Notes under the pieces: generated by a model | What the model was told of the DNA's origin: nothing | The model's database searches: none | Seen by the model: the letters and a program-made list of their open reading frames with translations, nothing else | Position numbers and translations under genes: made by a program | Shown: positions 51,250-59,414 of the stretch, piece after piece | Position numbering within the stretch: the stretch's first letter is position 1 | Layout of the letters: every line of letters starts with the position of its first letter | Assembly (NCBI GenBank): GCA_016789455.1 | Contig: JAEUQU010000002.1 | Span: forward strand, 186,001 to 250,000 | Direction: 5' to 3' | DNA: 64,000 nt | Origin: Candidatus Saccharibacteria bacterium | GTDB lineage: Bacteria; Patescibacteriota; Saccharimonadia; Saccharimonadales; Saccharimonadaceae

Positions 51250-51863
51250 ATGAAAACAAAATCCTCCTCCCGTAATAGAAAACTCATCCGCCGCCCCTTC
51301 CTCCGCGGCTTCTCCCTCGTAGAGCTCATCATCGTCATAATCATCATCGGCATCCTGGCCGGCCTGGCCCTCGCCAGCTTCATCCGCAGCCAGCAGGCCG
51401 CGCGTGATTCGCGTCGCCAGACCGATATCAAGGCCGTCGAAAAAGCCATCAAAGCGTATCATGCCGCGAGTATGGCGTCTACCCCTCCACCGGCGGCCTC
51501 ACCAATGTGCTGACCGATATCAACTGCACTAACGACGGCGTCCACACCGAACAGTGGGTGCCCGGCGTCGTCGGCCCGTTCATTCCCAGCCTGCCGCAAA
51601 GCATCGAGCCGCGAGAGCCAGGCTATGGCTGCTACATGTATGCCAGCAACGGCACGCTGTACGTGCTGAGTGCCTGGCGCGCCATCGAATCCGGCCCGCA
51701 GAACCAGGTGATGTACCGCGCCTTCGGCTTTAAGGAGCGTGAAAACAGCAACGCTGATGCTTACCACTGTAACGAGAACGCGGCCATGAACTCTTACTGG
51801 CAGCGGTTCTACCAGACATCGTACACGCGCTCGAACGTGACCGATTGTAATGAGCTGCGGTAG
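51250..51863 (+). pseudogene. Type IV prepilin gene with a frameshift
   Basis: The first frame (51250-51513) encodes 'LRGFSLVELIIVIIIIGILAG', a prepilin signal and alpha-1 helix, then goes off-register and stops. A second frame continues from about 51468 ('EYGVYPSTGGLTNVL...') to 51863 and reads as the normal Cys-containing pilin head ('INCTNDG', 'YGCYMYASNG', 'AYHCNENA'). Joining the two near 51463-51470 restores a pilin of about 204 residues. It could be a true mutation, programmed frameshifting or a sequencing error. Adjacent to the tRNA-Phe insertion. Confidence 0.75.
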
Positions 51864-51941
51864 GGCGTGGCCTTTCGGCTTGTGCCTGCAGCATCCAGCC
51901 CGTATGCTAAGAGCAATAGATACTAACCAAGAGAAACATAC

Positions 51942-52949
51942 GTGTCGTCACCTCTAACTTTTGCGCAGCGCTCGCTCCGGTCGGCCTTGCCGGCTATTGC
52001 GACTGCCGCGGCGGTGACCATCGCCCTTGGCACCATACTGCTGACACTGGCCGTCACCATGCACGTGGCCTCGGTAGAGATAGAGCAGGCGACGCCGGAA
52101 GGCGCGGCCGACACGGTTGATGATGCGACCGCATCGGAAGGCGGTGCGCTGCAGTTCGGCATCGTCGGCGGCTCGCCACCGCCACCCGCGGACGGCGGCA
52201 CCGATACGCCACCGCCACCCGCACCAGGCGACACTGGCGTCGACAATACTGCCGCAATCATCTTTGAAGACGACTTCAATGGCCCTGCCGGCAGCCTGCC
52301 CGACCAATCCAAATGGGGCGATTACAGCACCTGCTCCGAGGGTCCCGTTGCTGCCTGGGGCCTCATCCGCTGCGGTGACGACGAGAAGCTCGATGGCAGC
52401 GGCAATCTCGTGCTCCCCGCCGCCGCCGATTACGGCACCGGCCTCCAGACCAAAGGCAAGTTCACCTTTATGTACGGCACCGTCAGCGCCTGGATAAAGA
52501 TGCCGAAAGAAGTAGGATACTGGCCGGCGTTCTGGCTCGTCAATCCCAAGCCGGGCGTCACGGGTGTCTCCGGCGAAATCGACATCGTCGAAGCCTACAC
52601 TACCTGGCCGACACTGTTCCATGCCACCACTCACTCCTGGGACAGCGGCCAGGTCTGGTCCTCGCCCGATGAGTTGTGCGGTGGCGACGCCGACCTGAGC
52701 CAGGCCTTCCATAAGTACACGGCCAAGATCGAACCGCACAAGATCACCTTCTTCTTTGATGATAAGCAGTGCGGCCAGCCGGTGGTGCCTGCCATGGCGG
52801 GCGGCAAGCCGTGGCCGTTCGGCCCCGACAACACAGACCAGCACCACATCATCTTCGACCTCGCCGTCGGCGGCGCGGCGGGGCAGCAGCAGCCGGTGAC
52901 GGCGCCTGGGCAGATGGTGATTGATCGGGTAGAGGTGCGGGAGAACTGA
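51942..52949 (+). CDS. Membrane-anchored GH16 beta-glucanase-like enzyme
   Basis: A 335-residue surface protein: N-terminal helix (about 15-45), then 'ASEGGALQFGIVGG', a Pro-rich linker ('PPPPADGGTD', about 75-100) and a GH16 jelly roll (about 108-335). The catalytic motif 'EIDIVE' places the nucleophile at E212, Asp at 214 and acid/base at E217. It should cleave beta-1,3/1,4-glucans or related polymers outside the cell. The N-terminal module resembles that of the GH10 xylanase at 14078. The stop codon overlaps the ATG of a prepilin gene (TGATG), so enzyme and pilin are translationally coupled. Start is GTG. Confidence 0.88.
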   Translation: MSSPLTFAQRSLRSALPAIATAAAVTIALGTILLTLAVTMHVASVEIEQATPEGAADTVDDATASEGGALQFGIVGGSPPPPADGGTDTPPPPAPGDTGVDNTAAIIFEDDFNGPAGSLPDQSKWGDYSTCSEGPVAAWGLIRCGDDEKLDGSGNLVLPAAADYGTGLQTKGKFTFMYGTVSAWIKMPKEVGYWPAFWLVNPKPGVTGVSGEIDIVEAYTTWPTLFHATTHSWDSGQVWSSPDELCGGDADLSQAFHKYTAKIEPHKITFFFDDKQCGQPVVPAMAGGKPWPFGPDNTDQHHIIFDLAVGGAAGQQQPVTAPGQMVIDRVEVREN

Positions 52950-53599
52950 TGAGGCGGCCGCGTAGCGCCAAAGGCTTCACCATCGTCGAGCTGCTGATCG
53001 TCATAGTGGTCATCGGCATCCTGGCAATGATTGCGTTCTCAACCTTCAGGGACACCCCAGCCAGGGCGCAAAATGCCAATCGCATCTCCACCGCCAAGGC
53101 AGCGGTGCGGCTGATCTATTCATACATGTCAGCTACGGGCAACTACCCAGACACCACCGGTGCCAGCTTTTGCCTGGGCAGGAACTTCCCCACGGGCAAG
53201 TGCTGGGGCGAAAATAGCGCCACTCCCACCAACGAAGCTGACAGCCTGGCATTCGTGAACAGCATCGCCGCCGTGGCCGGCAAGGTCAACGACATCACCT
53301 ACCAGCCGGTCAACATCGGCACCTGGAACGGCATCGGTCCGGTGTATCACTACCGGGCGCACGCGCCATACCGCACCGTCGACGGCCAACCCCGGCCGGC
53401 CATGCTGATGTACTGGCTGGAAGGTCTCAACGTCGATTGCGGTATGAGCGGCATCATCCAGCCTGATCCAGCGCCGGCGCCCGGCACCATTGCCAACGAT
53501 AACGTGGCGGTGTATGTGTACGACACCACTATGCCGCGCAACTCGATGTATGGCGGGCAGGGAACCTATTGCATACTCTCCTTGAATCCGCCCAACTAG
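52949..53599 (+). CDS. Type IV prepilin-like protein coupled to GH16
   Basis: A 216-residue prepilin: 'AKGFTIVELLIVIVVIGILAMIAF' with Gly-Phe processing site and Glu5. The head has paired cysteines ('ASFCLGRNFPTGKCWGE', 'NVDCGMSG', 'TYCILSL'). Its start overlaps the GH16 stop, implying the two products are made together. Its signal helix is almost identical to that of 47943. Confidence 0.85.
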   Translation: MRRPRSAKGFTIVELLIVIVVIGILAMIAFSTFRDTPARAQNANRISTAKAAVRLIYSYMSATGNYPDTTGASFCLGRNFPTGKCWGENSATPTNEADSLAFVNSIAAVAGKVNDITYQPVNIGTWNGIGPVYHYRAHAPYRTVDGQPRPAMLMYWLEGLNVDCGMSGIIQPDPAPAPGTIANDNVAVYVYDTTMPRNSMYGGQGTYCILSLNPPN

Positions 53600-53643
53600 C
53601 CCCTCCCATGCTTAACGAGTGCCTTGTTCCCGCCGTCCCGCCC

Positions 53644-53666
53644 CGTGAAAACTTTTACTTTTCACG
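53644..53666. repeat. Inverted repeat CGTGAAAA/TTTTCACG
   Basis: Perfect 8-bp arms with a 7-bp loop, upstream of the tRNA-Gly promoter. Could end the pilin transcript or be an operator. Confidence 0.5.
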
Positions 53667-53685
53667 AAATAACCCCTCAAAAGTG

Positions 53686-53714
53686 TTGAAAAAACCGCCC
53701 CGCCTATGTATACT
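53686..53714 (+). promoter_or_regulatory. tRNA-Gly promoter
   Basis: TTGAAA (53686-53691), 17 bp, TATACT (53709-53714), 12 bp before the tRNA. Confidence 0.75.
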
Positions 53715-53726
53715 TACTTCTGTTAC

Positions 53727-53802
53727 GCGGGTTTAGCTCAGTTGTTAGAGCGCTTCCTTGCCATGGAAGAGGCCAGGAGTTAGAGTCTCCTAACCCGCAC
53801 CA
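53727..53802 (+). tRNA. tRNA-Gly (anticodon GCC)
   Basis: Acceptor GCGGGTT/AACCCGC, anticodon stem CTTCC/GGAAG with loop TTGCCAT (GCC), encoded CCA. The T-loop is TTAGAGT instead of the usual TTCRANY. Its 3' third overlaps the C-terminal codons of the recombinase gene on the opposite strand. A terminator AGACGC-TTCG-GCGTCT plus Ts follows at 53817-53838. Confidence 0.9.
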
Positions 53803-55342
53803 AAAAGGAATTTGAAGACGCTTCGGCGTCTTTTTTCATAGTCGCCAATCTGTAAAGCGGACTGATTTCGGGGGTGTAAACTTTATTTTTCTCATCCAAA
53901 TAAAAACCCGCTGGAAATACGACCTGTTTACACCGCAATCTGTTCTCCTGGGATATTGCTAGGAAGCGGCCGCCCATGTTGTCTATGAAGCCGCAGGCGA
54001 AGCGCATAAAGCGCTCTTTGTCCGTTTCAGATTTGCGCTGCAATACCTCCAAGCTGTCTTCTAAGTCCGCTACCTCTTGCTTCCGCGTGGCTACGCTGCT
54101 CAAAATCTCCTGCTTGATAGTGGCATTACTAGGGTCTATGGCGGCAAGCGCCTGGCTACTAATAGCCTCGTTGATAGCCGCAATTTTCTGCCTTATGCGG
54201 ACAGCTTCTTGAGCTGCTTGGCCTTCCTTTTGCTTCCATACAGTTTCTAGCGCATCTATCAGGTTAGTAACACCTTCATTCGTAAGCGGTCGGCTGAACT
54301 GCCGCTCAATCTGCTGATGTAGTTCATGGCGGTGTAAATAACGGCCGCATGTTCGACAGCGGTACTTGTAATAAATGCGGTCTTTGTTCTTGCCGTTGTT
54401 ATGTGGGAAGCCGACGTAGCGGCCCGCTTTATGACCGCGTGATGCAACGCAGGCTGCGCAATGCGTGATGTTATTCATTGGGAATTCGGGATTGCCATTC
54501 TTACGCGGGCCAGCCTGATTTTTGGGTTTATTGTTCATTATCCGCAAAAGCTCCAAGTGCTGCTCCATAGTTATGAGCGGCTTATGCAGGCCGTTTTCGT
54601 TGCGCACGTCAATTTGTTTGTGTATCTCAACTATGCCCGCATAGTAGGGGTCAATAAGTATCTTGCGGAATTTGTCCATTTTGTACGGTGAACGGCCCGC
54701 GTGGATAACACTTTTATTGAACTCAACCAAAGCCTGGCTCGATGTAAGCAAATGCTCGGCAACCTTTATCAATATTGCCTGCAATACGGGAGCATATTCA
54801 GGATGCCACTCATGTATACCTTTCTCATAGCCGCGCTTATAGCCAATTTTGGGATGAAACGGATAGCGCCCCTGCAACAATGCCACAGTGTTGCCAGCAA
54901 TAGATTTATGCTGGCGTTCTTCGTTACTACCCTCGGCTTTGTAGGCTTCGAGCATGAGTAGCAATGTCTCGGTTGCATTATCGGATTTCAGGTTTGGCTG
55001 TGATGCAAATACGACGCGCACACCAAGCTTTTTGAACTCAACAATAAAGTGCGCCAGCTCAAGCATGGAGCGCATGAAGCGGTCTACTTCATCAATGATG
55101 ACGTATTTTATGCGGGTATCTCGCTTGCAGCGCTCAAGCATTTCTTTGAGGTCGGTTCGGTTTATGTTGCCACCGCGCTTACTTGATACGCTGCCCGACC
55201 ACCAGCCATCATCAGGGATTGTTACGCCAAGTTCCTGCGCGGCCGCTATAATTGCGTCGCGCTGACGGTTTAGGCTGTTATTCAACAGTTGCTCATTTGA
55301 TGATACGCGGCAGTTTGCAATTGCAAGTATTTGTTTAGGCAT
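53780..55342 (-). CDS. Large serine recombinase (integrase)
   Basis: A 520-residue site-specific recombinase. N-terminal resolvase domain (about 1-150) with catalytic Ser in 'NCRVSSNEQ' and 'DEVDRFMRS'; recombinase domain (about 160-275); zinc ribbon ('HCAACVAS', 'CRTCGRYLH', about 290-330); coiled-coil region (about 365-425) that controls directionality. AAGGG lies 6 bp before the ATG. Its last seven codons and TAA stop are supplied by the tRNA-Gly gene, so the attachment site lies at the integrase 3' end. Large serine integrases rarely use tRNA genes, which makes this arrangement notable. GC is lower than the chromosome average here. Confidence 0.9.
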   Translation of the reverse strand: MPKQILAIANCRVSSNEQLLNNSLNRQRDAIIAAAQELGVTIPDDGWWSGSVSSKRGGNINRTDLKEMLERCKRDTRIKYVIIDEVDRFMRSMLELAHFIVEFKKLGVRVVFASQPNLKSDNATETLLLMLEAYKAEGSNEERQHKSIAGNTVALLQGRYPFHPKIGYKRGYEKGIHEWHPEYAPVLQAILIKVAEHLLTSSQALVEFNKSVIHAGRSPYKMDKFRKILIDPYYAGIVEIHKQIDVRNENGLHKPLITMEQHLELLRIMNNKPKNQAGPRKNGNPEFPMNNITHCAACVASRGHKAGRYVGFPHNNGKNKDRIYYKYRCRTCGRYLHRHELHQQIERQFSRPLTNEGVTNLIDALETVWKQKEGQAAQEAVRIRQKIAAINEAISSQALAAIDPSNATIKQEILSSVATRKQEVADLEDSLEVLQRKSETDKERFMRFACGFIDNMGGRFLAISQENRLRCKQVVFPAGFYLDEKNKVYTPEISPLYRLATMKKDAEASSNSFLVRVRRL

Positions 55343-55356
55343 GACAGCCCTTTACG

Positions 55357-55422
55357 GGCAATAGCAGGGACTTCTGGGACAAGGCTTGCAAATCATAGCC
55401 AACAGAAGCCCCCGCTATTACC
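55357..55422. repeat. 20-bp imperfect inverted repeat before the recombinase
   Basis: 55357-55376 and 55403-55422 are complementary at 17 of 20 positions, with a 26-bp loop. Lies between the start of the recombinase gene and the end of the next small gene. Possible attenuator or recombination/regulatory site. Confidence 0.55.
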
Positions 55423-55428
55423 AATACA

Positions 55429-55572
55429 TTAGTCGTCGTCAGTCTGATTTGCATCGTTTTGTCCGTTTTCTATTTTATCAGTTTCGTGTTCTTGCTCTAT
55501 AAACATGTCGTAGATAAGCAGCGCCAAATCGCGAGCGTCAGTCTTTCGTTTTTGAGCAATAGTATCAGCCAC
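55429..55572 (-). CDS. Small acidic-tailed protein (47 aa)
   Basis: From a GTG at 55572 the frame encodes 'ADTIAQKRKTDARDLALLIYDMF' followed by an acidic/Asn-rich tail ending in three aspartates. It lies between the recombinase and a broken gene on the same strand. Helix-forming front and acidic tail suggest a small regulator or recombination directionality factor, but this is a guess. No strong ribosome-binding site. Confidence 0.4.
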   Translation of the reverse strand: MADTIAQKRKTDARDLALLIYDMFIEQEHETDKIENGQNDANQTDDD

Positions 55573-55625
55573 GTTCCCATAGTAGGTGGCCTTACTCCCT
55601 TATTGATTAGGGAGTTGCAGGGGGA

Positions 55626-56423
55626 CTAAGGTGCAAAAGTGTAGCCGATGCCGCGCTTGAGCGGGAAATAGTCTTTGTTGCTGGCGGCCGCTCTGAAAGC
55701 CGTGCGGATATCGTACAGACAGCGCCAAAGGTATTTATTGACCAGCGCCTCGTCACCGCTCATGCCCGCTTTTTCCAAGTATGCTTCGGATAGGCAATTG
55801 TCCGCAATATTTTCCAAGGTTATGTATTGTCCGTTTACTGCGTTTTCAATTATATAAGCTGCTATTTTGCTTTCCTGGCGCTGTAAGCCTATCTCGCGCC
55901 CCTTGTAGGCAATAAGGCCACCAAGATGAACTGTGAACCCGCCGCCCGCATCTAGCACTAGCTTTGGCAATTTTGTTACCGTACCGTTGTTCATATCCGC
56001 CAAGCCAATGCCCGCATCCTCTAGGTCGAACTTATGACACTGTTCCATAAACTTATTCGCGTCAATGCCGTATATAAGCACTACCCAGTCAAACTCACGA
56101 TACGCGGGGTCGGCCTCATCCCATGCTTTACCCCACACGCCTAGCTGCTTATCTACCTCATTGCCGTGTAGTTGCTGCCGCCTAAATTCGTTTTCAATGC
56201 GCCTGCCATCAATAACGCCGATGCTTAGAAAATAGCGTAGCGCCGCATCCTCTTATGCAACCTGGCGCAGGTTCCTACTCGCAGTGCCTTTCTGGCTGTC
56301 ATCCCATTCATACTGATAGCGGACTTCATCCATGCCGTAATAGCCATTGACCAGTATGTGCTTGAGCTTTCGCAACACCAAAGCGTAAACAGAAGCATCA
56401 ATCTGATTTGCAGTTTTGTCCAT
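55626..56423 (-). pseudogene. Broken island gene with an in-frame TAA
   Basis: One continuous frame of 266 codons from the ATG at 56423 is interrupted by a single TAA at 56253-56255. Before it: 'KTANQIDASVYALVLRKLKH', 'YYGMDEVRYQYEWDD'; after it: 'EDAALRYFLSIGVIDGRRIE' to the end 'FPLKRGIGYTFAP', the last 80 residues resembling an OmpR-like winged helix. A downstream GTG at 56138 could give a shortened protein of 170 residues. No family recognised. Either a recent nonsense mutation or two products. Confidence 0.6.
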
Positions 56424-56706
56424 GAACTGATTTTATCAATTTTTTGGCGCAGGCGTGTAAACCCGCAAAAACTCGCTATTTATCCCTATTTGAGTGTAAC
56501 TATTTATTACTATGCGTAAGTGTTACAAGCACTGTTTTTCCGTTGTGTATATTAATGGCTGTATAAATATGTTCTAAATAATTTTTTGAGCGATAAAATT
56601 TTTAGCGGTAGATGCGAGGTTGTTGCGGCACCGTCTTATTATTTGCTATATATCGCTTGTAAAGCGCTGTCAGAATGGGGACGTACCCCGCCCGCTTGTA
56701 GTTTGC
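56424..56706. other. AT-rich intergenic region of the island
   Basis: About 280 bp without convincing genes, much richer in A/T than the rest. It contains GTGTAAC (about 56495) and GTGTTAC (about 56520) copies and several T runs. It must hold the promoter of the minus-strand broken gene and possibly element-specific control sites. Confidence 0.35.
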
Positions 56707-56712
56707 TATGAT
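56707..56712 (+). promoter_or_regulatory. -10 of island peptidase gene
   Basis: TATGAT ends 7 bp before the ATG at 56720, the leaderless pattern, and decides between that start and the ATG at 56708. Confidence 0.4.
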
Positions 56713-56719
56713 AGAACAC

Positions 56720-57334
56720 ATGACAACCTCTTATAGCGCAGCACCTAACGATAGTCGTTACATACCATTTACGCAGCAAAGCTACTGCTGCGTGCCTACC
56801 AGTATTCAAATGATAATGTACCGCAACGGCATCCCGCTCATCCCTGCGGAGGAGCTAGGGCATCATTTAGGCTTGACGGTGCCGCCAGAAGAAAAAGAAC
56901 TTTTTTACGATGTCCGCACATTGGACACGCCGCCATCTACTGCGGGTTACGGTACGCAGATATTTCGGCAAGAATATGAGCCTAATAAAATCTTTGCAAA
57001 GCTAGGCATTCCGCTAACGTTCAGTCTCAAGCTGGCGGCAGAGTTTACCGATGAAGCAAGCCTCCTGAAAGAATTGCAGGAAATCGAAGCGGCCGATGAG
57101 GATGCGTTGCTATGTTTCAATCATGGTGTTATGCGCGGCGAGTACCAGCCCAATTCTGGCCATGTGACTGTATTTGATAGGGTTATAGATGGCAAAGTGC
57201 GACTGGTGGATGCCAGTTGGAAGCAACCTAAATGGCGGCTCGTTGAGCCTAGTCTACTACTGGATGCAATCAAGCAACATGGTAATAAGAATTCAGGCGG
57301 CGTATGGCGCTTCAAGCATGAAAAACATGAGTAA
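56720..57334 (+). CDS. C39-like papain-fold cysteine peptidase
   Basis: A 204-residue soluble protein. 'PFTQQSYCCVPTSIQMI' (about 16-32) gives Gln and the nucleophilic Cys, 'NSGHVTVFDRV' (about 147-157) the His, and 'VDASWKQPKW' the third polar residue, the standard order of the peptidase C39-like/BtrH group. No transporter is attached, so it is not a bacteriocin exporter protease in the classical sense. It overlaps the following amidohydrolase gene by 8 bp and the two form an operon inside the tRNA-Gly island. Confidence 0.7.
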   Translation: MTTSYSAAPNDSRYIPFTQQSYCCVPTSIQMIMYRNGIPLIPAEELGHHLGLTVPPEEKELFYDVRTLDTPPSTAGYGTQIFRQEYEPNKIFAKLGIPLTFSLKLAAEFTDEASLLKELQEIEAADEDALLCFNHGVMRGEYQPNSGHVTVFDRVIDGKVRLVDASWKQPKWRLVEPSLLLDAIKQHGNKNSGGVWRFKHEKHE

Positions 57335-57950
57335 AATGACACTCAAAGATAAACTCAATCCTGCGCATACTGCGTTGATTGTGGTAGATATGCAGAATGA
57401 TTTTTGCGCACCCACTGGCTTGATGGCGCGCATGGGCAAGAGCGTGTCAGGCATGGATAACGTTGTAGCTGGCATAAAGCGTCTTGCAGAACCCTGCGCA
57501 GGTAACGGAATTGAAACATACTATACGCAACAGGTTTATGACAGAACTAAGCTCAATGACCTTCAAAAAGAACAATATGACCTGGATGGCAAGATGGTCA
57601 CTTGCGATATTAATGGGGAAGGCTGGCATTTCTATGGCTTTGACCCGCCAGCCGACAAGGTGTATCAAAAATATACCTACAACATTTTTTCTAATGACCG
57701 CCTAAAACGAGACTTGGAAACGGCTGGCATAAAAACACTTATCATTACAGGCGTGTCTACTCAAATTTGTGTTGAAACAGCTATAAGAAACGGGTTTGAT
57801 TTAGGCTACAAAATCGTGGTGCCAGCAGATTTGGTTGCTACCACTTCTAGTGACCCTGACACGCAGAAACGAACCCTTACGCTAGTACAGAAAACTTACG
57901 GCACGGTCAGCAGCTCGCAGGAAGTTATTGATACTATTTCAAATGCTTGA
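57327..57950 (+). CDS. Isochorismatase-family cysteine hydrolase (nicotinamidase-like)
   Basis: A 207-residue enzyme with the triad Asp in 'VVDMQNDF' (about 19), Lys in 'VYQKYTYN' and Cys in 'TGVSTQICVETAIRNGFDLGY' (split here as two parts, Cys about 152). This is the pattern of nicotinamidase, ureidoacrylate and isochorismate hydrolases. Possible roles are NAD salvage or modification of a small amide. The ATG at 57327 overlaps the stop of the peptidase gene (ATGAGTAA). Its 3' end overlaps the convergent gene at 57934 by 17 bp. Confidence 0.8.
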   Translation: MSKMTLKDKLNPAHTALIVVDMQNDFCAPTGLMARMGKSVSGMDNVVAGIKRLAEPCAGNGIETYYTQQVYDRTKLNDLQKEQYDLDGKMVTCDINGEGWHFYGFDPPADKVYQKYTYNIFSNDRLKRDLETAGIKTLIITGVSTQICVETAIRNGFDLGYKIVVPADLVATTSSDPDTQKRTLTLVQKTYGTVSSSQEVIDTISNA

Positions 57951-58818
57951 GATGGAAGCCAAGCGCTTCCGCAAAGCCAGTGAACGCCTCGGCGCTACTG
58001 AACATGTAACTTTCTTGTAGGCCGTCGCTCGTTTCGAGCGTCATGCTGCCATATTTGAGTACGGGTATTTGGTAATTATTGCCTTGGAAACGCTTGTCAC
58101 GGGAGCCGTCTTTATTAGCTTTCTTCCAGGTTTGGCCGATTACCTCGCCGTCGCTCGGTACTTTTTCTTCTTCGTGGTAGGAAGTGAAGGACAGGCTGCC
58201 TTTTACTTCTTTGAGGTCGAAAATACCGAAGCGTTGATTGTCTTTGAATAATATTAGGAAGGTCGGGTATATAAATACATCGGGGCCGTTAGCGTTCGGG
58301 ATAAATATCGGCCGCACATCGCTTTTGATAATCTCGATGTCTTTTGGTGCGTAGGTGACTGCGGTTCGCTTTACGGCTGTGTCAGCAGTAGTACGGACTT
58401 TCACGCGGTCGATATTCTCGGCGTAGGTCAAATCCCATATCTTTTGGCTTTGAGCTAGTTCATCGTAAGTATCCAGACAGTTGAGCCAGCTTTTTTCTAG
58501 CTGCGATGCGTCGGCAAACTTTATGGTTACGAATGTTTCGGAAAGCCGTTTCTCAAGCCGCCGCACTACTTCCTGCTGGGCGGCGCGTTTTGCGGCAATG
58601 CCCTTATAAAAGAAGCCGAATATGAGCGGGTAGCTGCTATAATGAACAAATGAAAGCAAGCCAAGCTTAGACTTGGCGGCGCGTAGTTCTTTTAGTAGAT
58701 TGGCGCGTTGGTTATAAATGTCAGTTATCTGGCTGCGCAGGTCGGCAAAATTCTTGCTCGTCACCGTAAGCGCTTTGCTAGAACTACGAATTATACCAAT
58801 AGGATTTGCACTATTCAT
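57934..58818 (-). CDS. Hypothetical island protein (294 aa)
   Basis: I do not recognise the family. An N-terminal helical region (about 15-130) with coiled-coil character includes a short hydrophobic segment 'YSSYPLIFGFFYKGIAA' (about 59-75). It is followed by a beta-rich half with 'VFIYPTFLILFKDNQRFGIFDLKEV' (about 178-202) and 'YQIPVLKYGSMTLE'. Might be membrane-associated. Same strand as the recombinase and the broken gene. Low GC compared with the chromosome. Confidence 0.6.
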   Translation of the reverse strand: MNSANPIGIIRSSSKALTVTSKNFADLRSQITDIYNQRANLLKELRAAKSKLGLLSFVHYSSYPLIFGFFYKGIAAKRAAQQEVVRRLEKRLSETFVTIKFADASQLEKSWLNCLDTYDELAQSQKIWDLTYAENIDRVKVRTTADTAVKRTAVTYAPKDIEIIKSDVRPIFIPNANGPDVFIYPTFLILFKDNQRFGIFDLKEVKGSLSFTSYHEEEKVPSDGEVIGQTWKKANKDGSRDKRFQGNNYQIPVLKYGSMTLETSDGLQESYMFSSAEAFTGFAEALGFHLKHLK

Positions 58819-58978
58819 TGCTGCAATAATAACACCCTCCCGTCCCTAGTGTAATTCCTGGCTGCCACTACTTAGGCTCTGCGATACTAGATACTCTTGA
58901 TACGGCACGGCTAATATCTGCCGCCAACGCTCCAGTTCGTCTCTGATTTCGTGAAAACATTTTTCTACCTGCTGCACC

Positions 58979-59012
58979 AAGAAAAATGCCCGGCTTGTCC
59001 GGGCGTTTTTCT
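58979..59012. terminator. Bidirectional hairpin terminator
   Basis: GCCCGG (58988-58993)/CCGGGC (58999-59004) extended by A5/T5 flanks, so it can work on both strands. Confidence 0.75.
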
Positions 59013-59050
59013 TGGTCTGAGTCAAAGAGCCTCTAGCTCCTGGCCTCTTC
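59013..59050 (-). repeat. tRNA-Gly 3'-half-like fragment in inverted orientation
   Basis: On the minus strand GAAGAGGCCAGGAG (59037-59050) is identical to tRNA-Gly 53766-53779, then TAGAG and CTC also match and the sequence ends in ACCA at the place expected for the CCA end. Upstream there is no 5' half, so this is a relic or att site, placed opposite to the tRNA gene. Confidence 0.55.
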
Positions 59051-59084
59051 AGATATTAATCGCCAGAAGACTCTAACAATTATT

Positions 59085-59414
59085 TTATTTTGTATTAAAC
59101 TTCTCGTTTAGCTTTTTCCGCTGCTGTTCTTTGTACGAGCTTTCTCCACGAACGAACTCATCGGCGAAACCTGCTACATCAGAGCCGGTGATATCAATTA
59201 CGCGCCTTCCGCTGGCGGCCGCTTCCTCTAGCATGTCAACCAGCGATATCAATGGTGTGACTGACAGCATGCCAGAAGCGTTCCAGAGATAATGCTTAAT
59301 GTCAGCATAAGCCTTGGCGTACTCCGCAGGTAATGCTTTGGCGCGTTTTTCTGTTTCCCGGTATTCTTTTTTCTCGTTCAAGTCCCCGATGATTTTTTTG
59401 ATGGTATTACTCAT
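59085..59414 (-). CDS. DUF1048 protein
   Basis: A 109-residue helical protein ('KKYREYRETEKRAKALP'-like start, then 'LISLVDMLEEAAASGRRVIDITGSDV') of the DUF1048 family, which is regularly encoded next to PadR regulators. The 'GSDVAGFADEFVRG' end is characteristic. Its start overlaps the PadR gene by 8 bp. Function unknown; perhaps a co-regulator. Confidence 0.85.
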   Translation of the reverse strand: MSNTIKKIIGDLNEKKEYRETEKRAKALPAEYAKAYADIKHYLWNASGMLSVTPLISLVDMLEEAAASGRRVIDITGSDVAGFADEFVRGESSYKEQQRKKLNEKFNTK

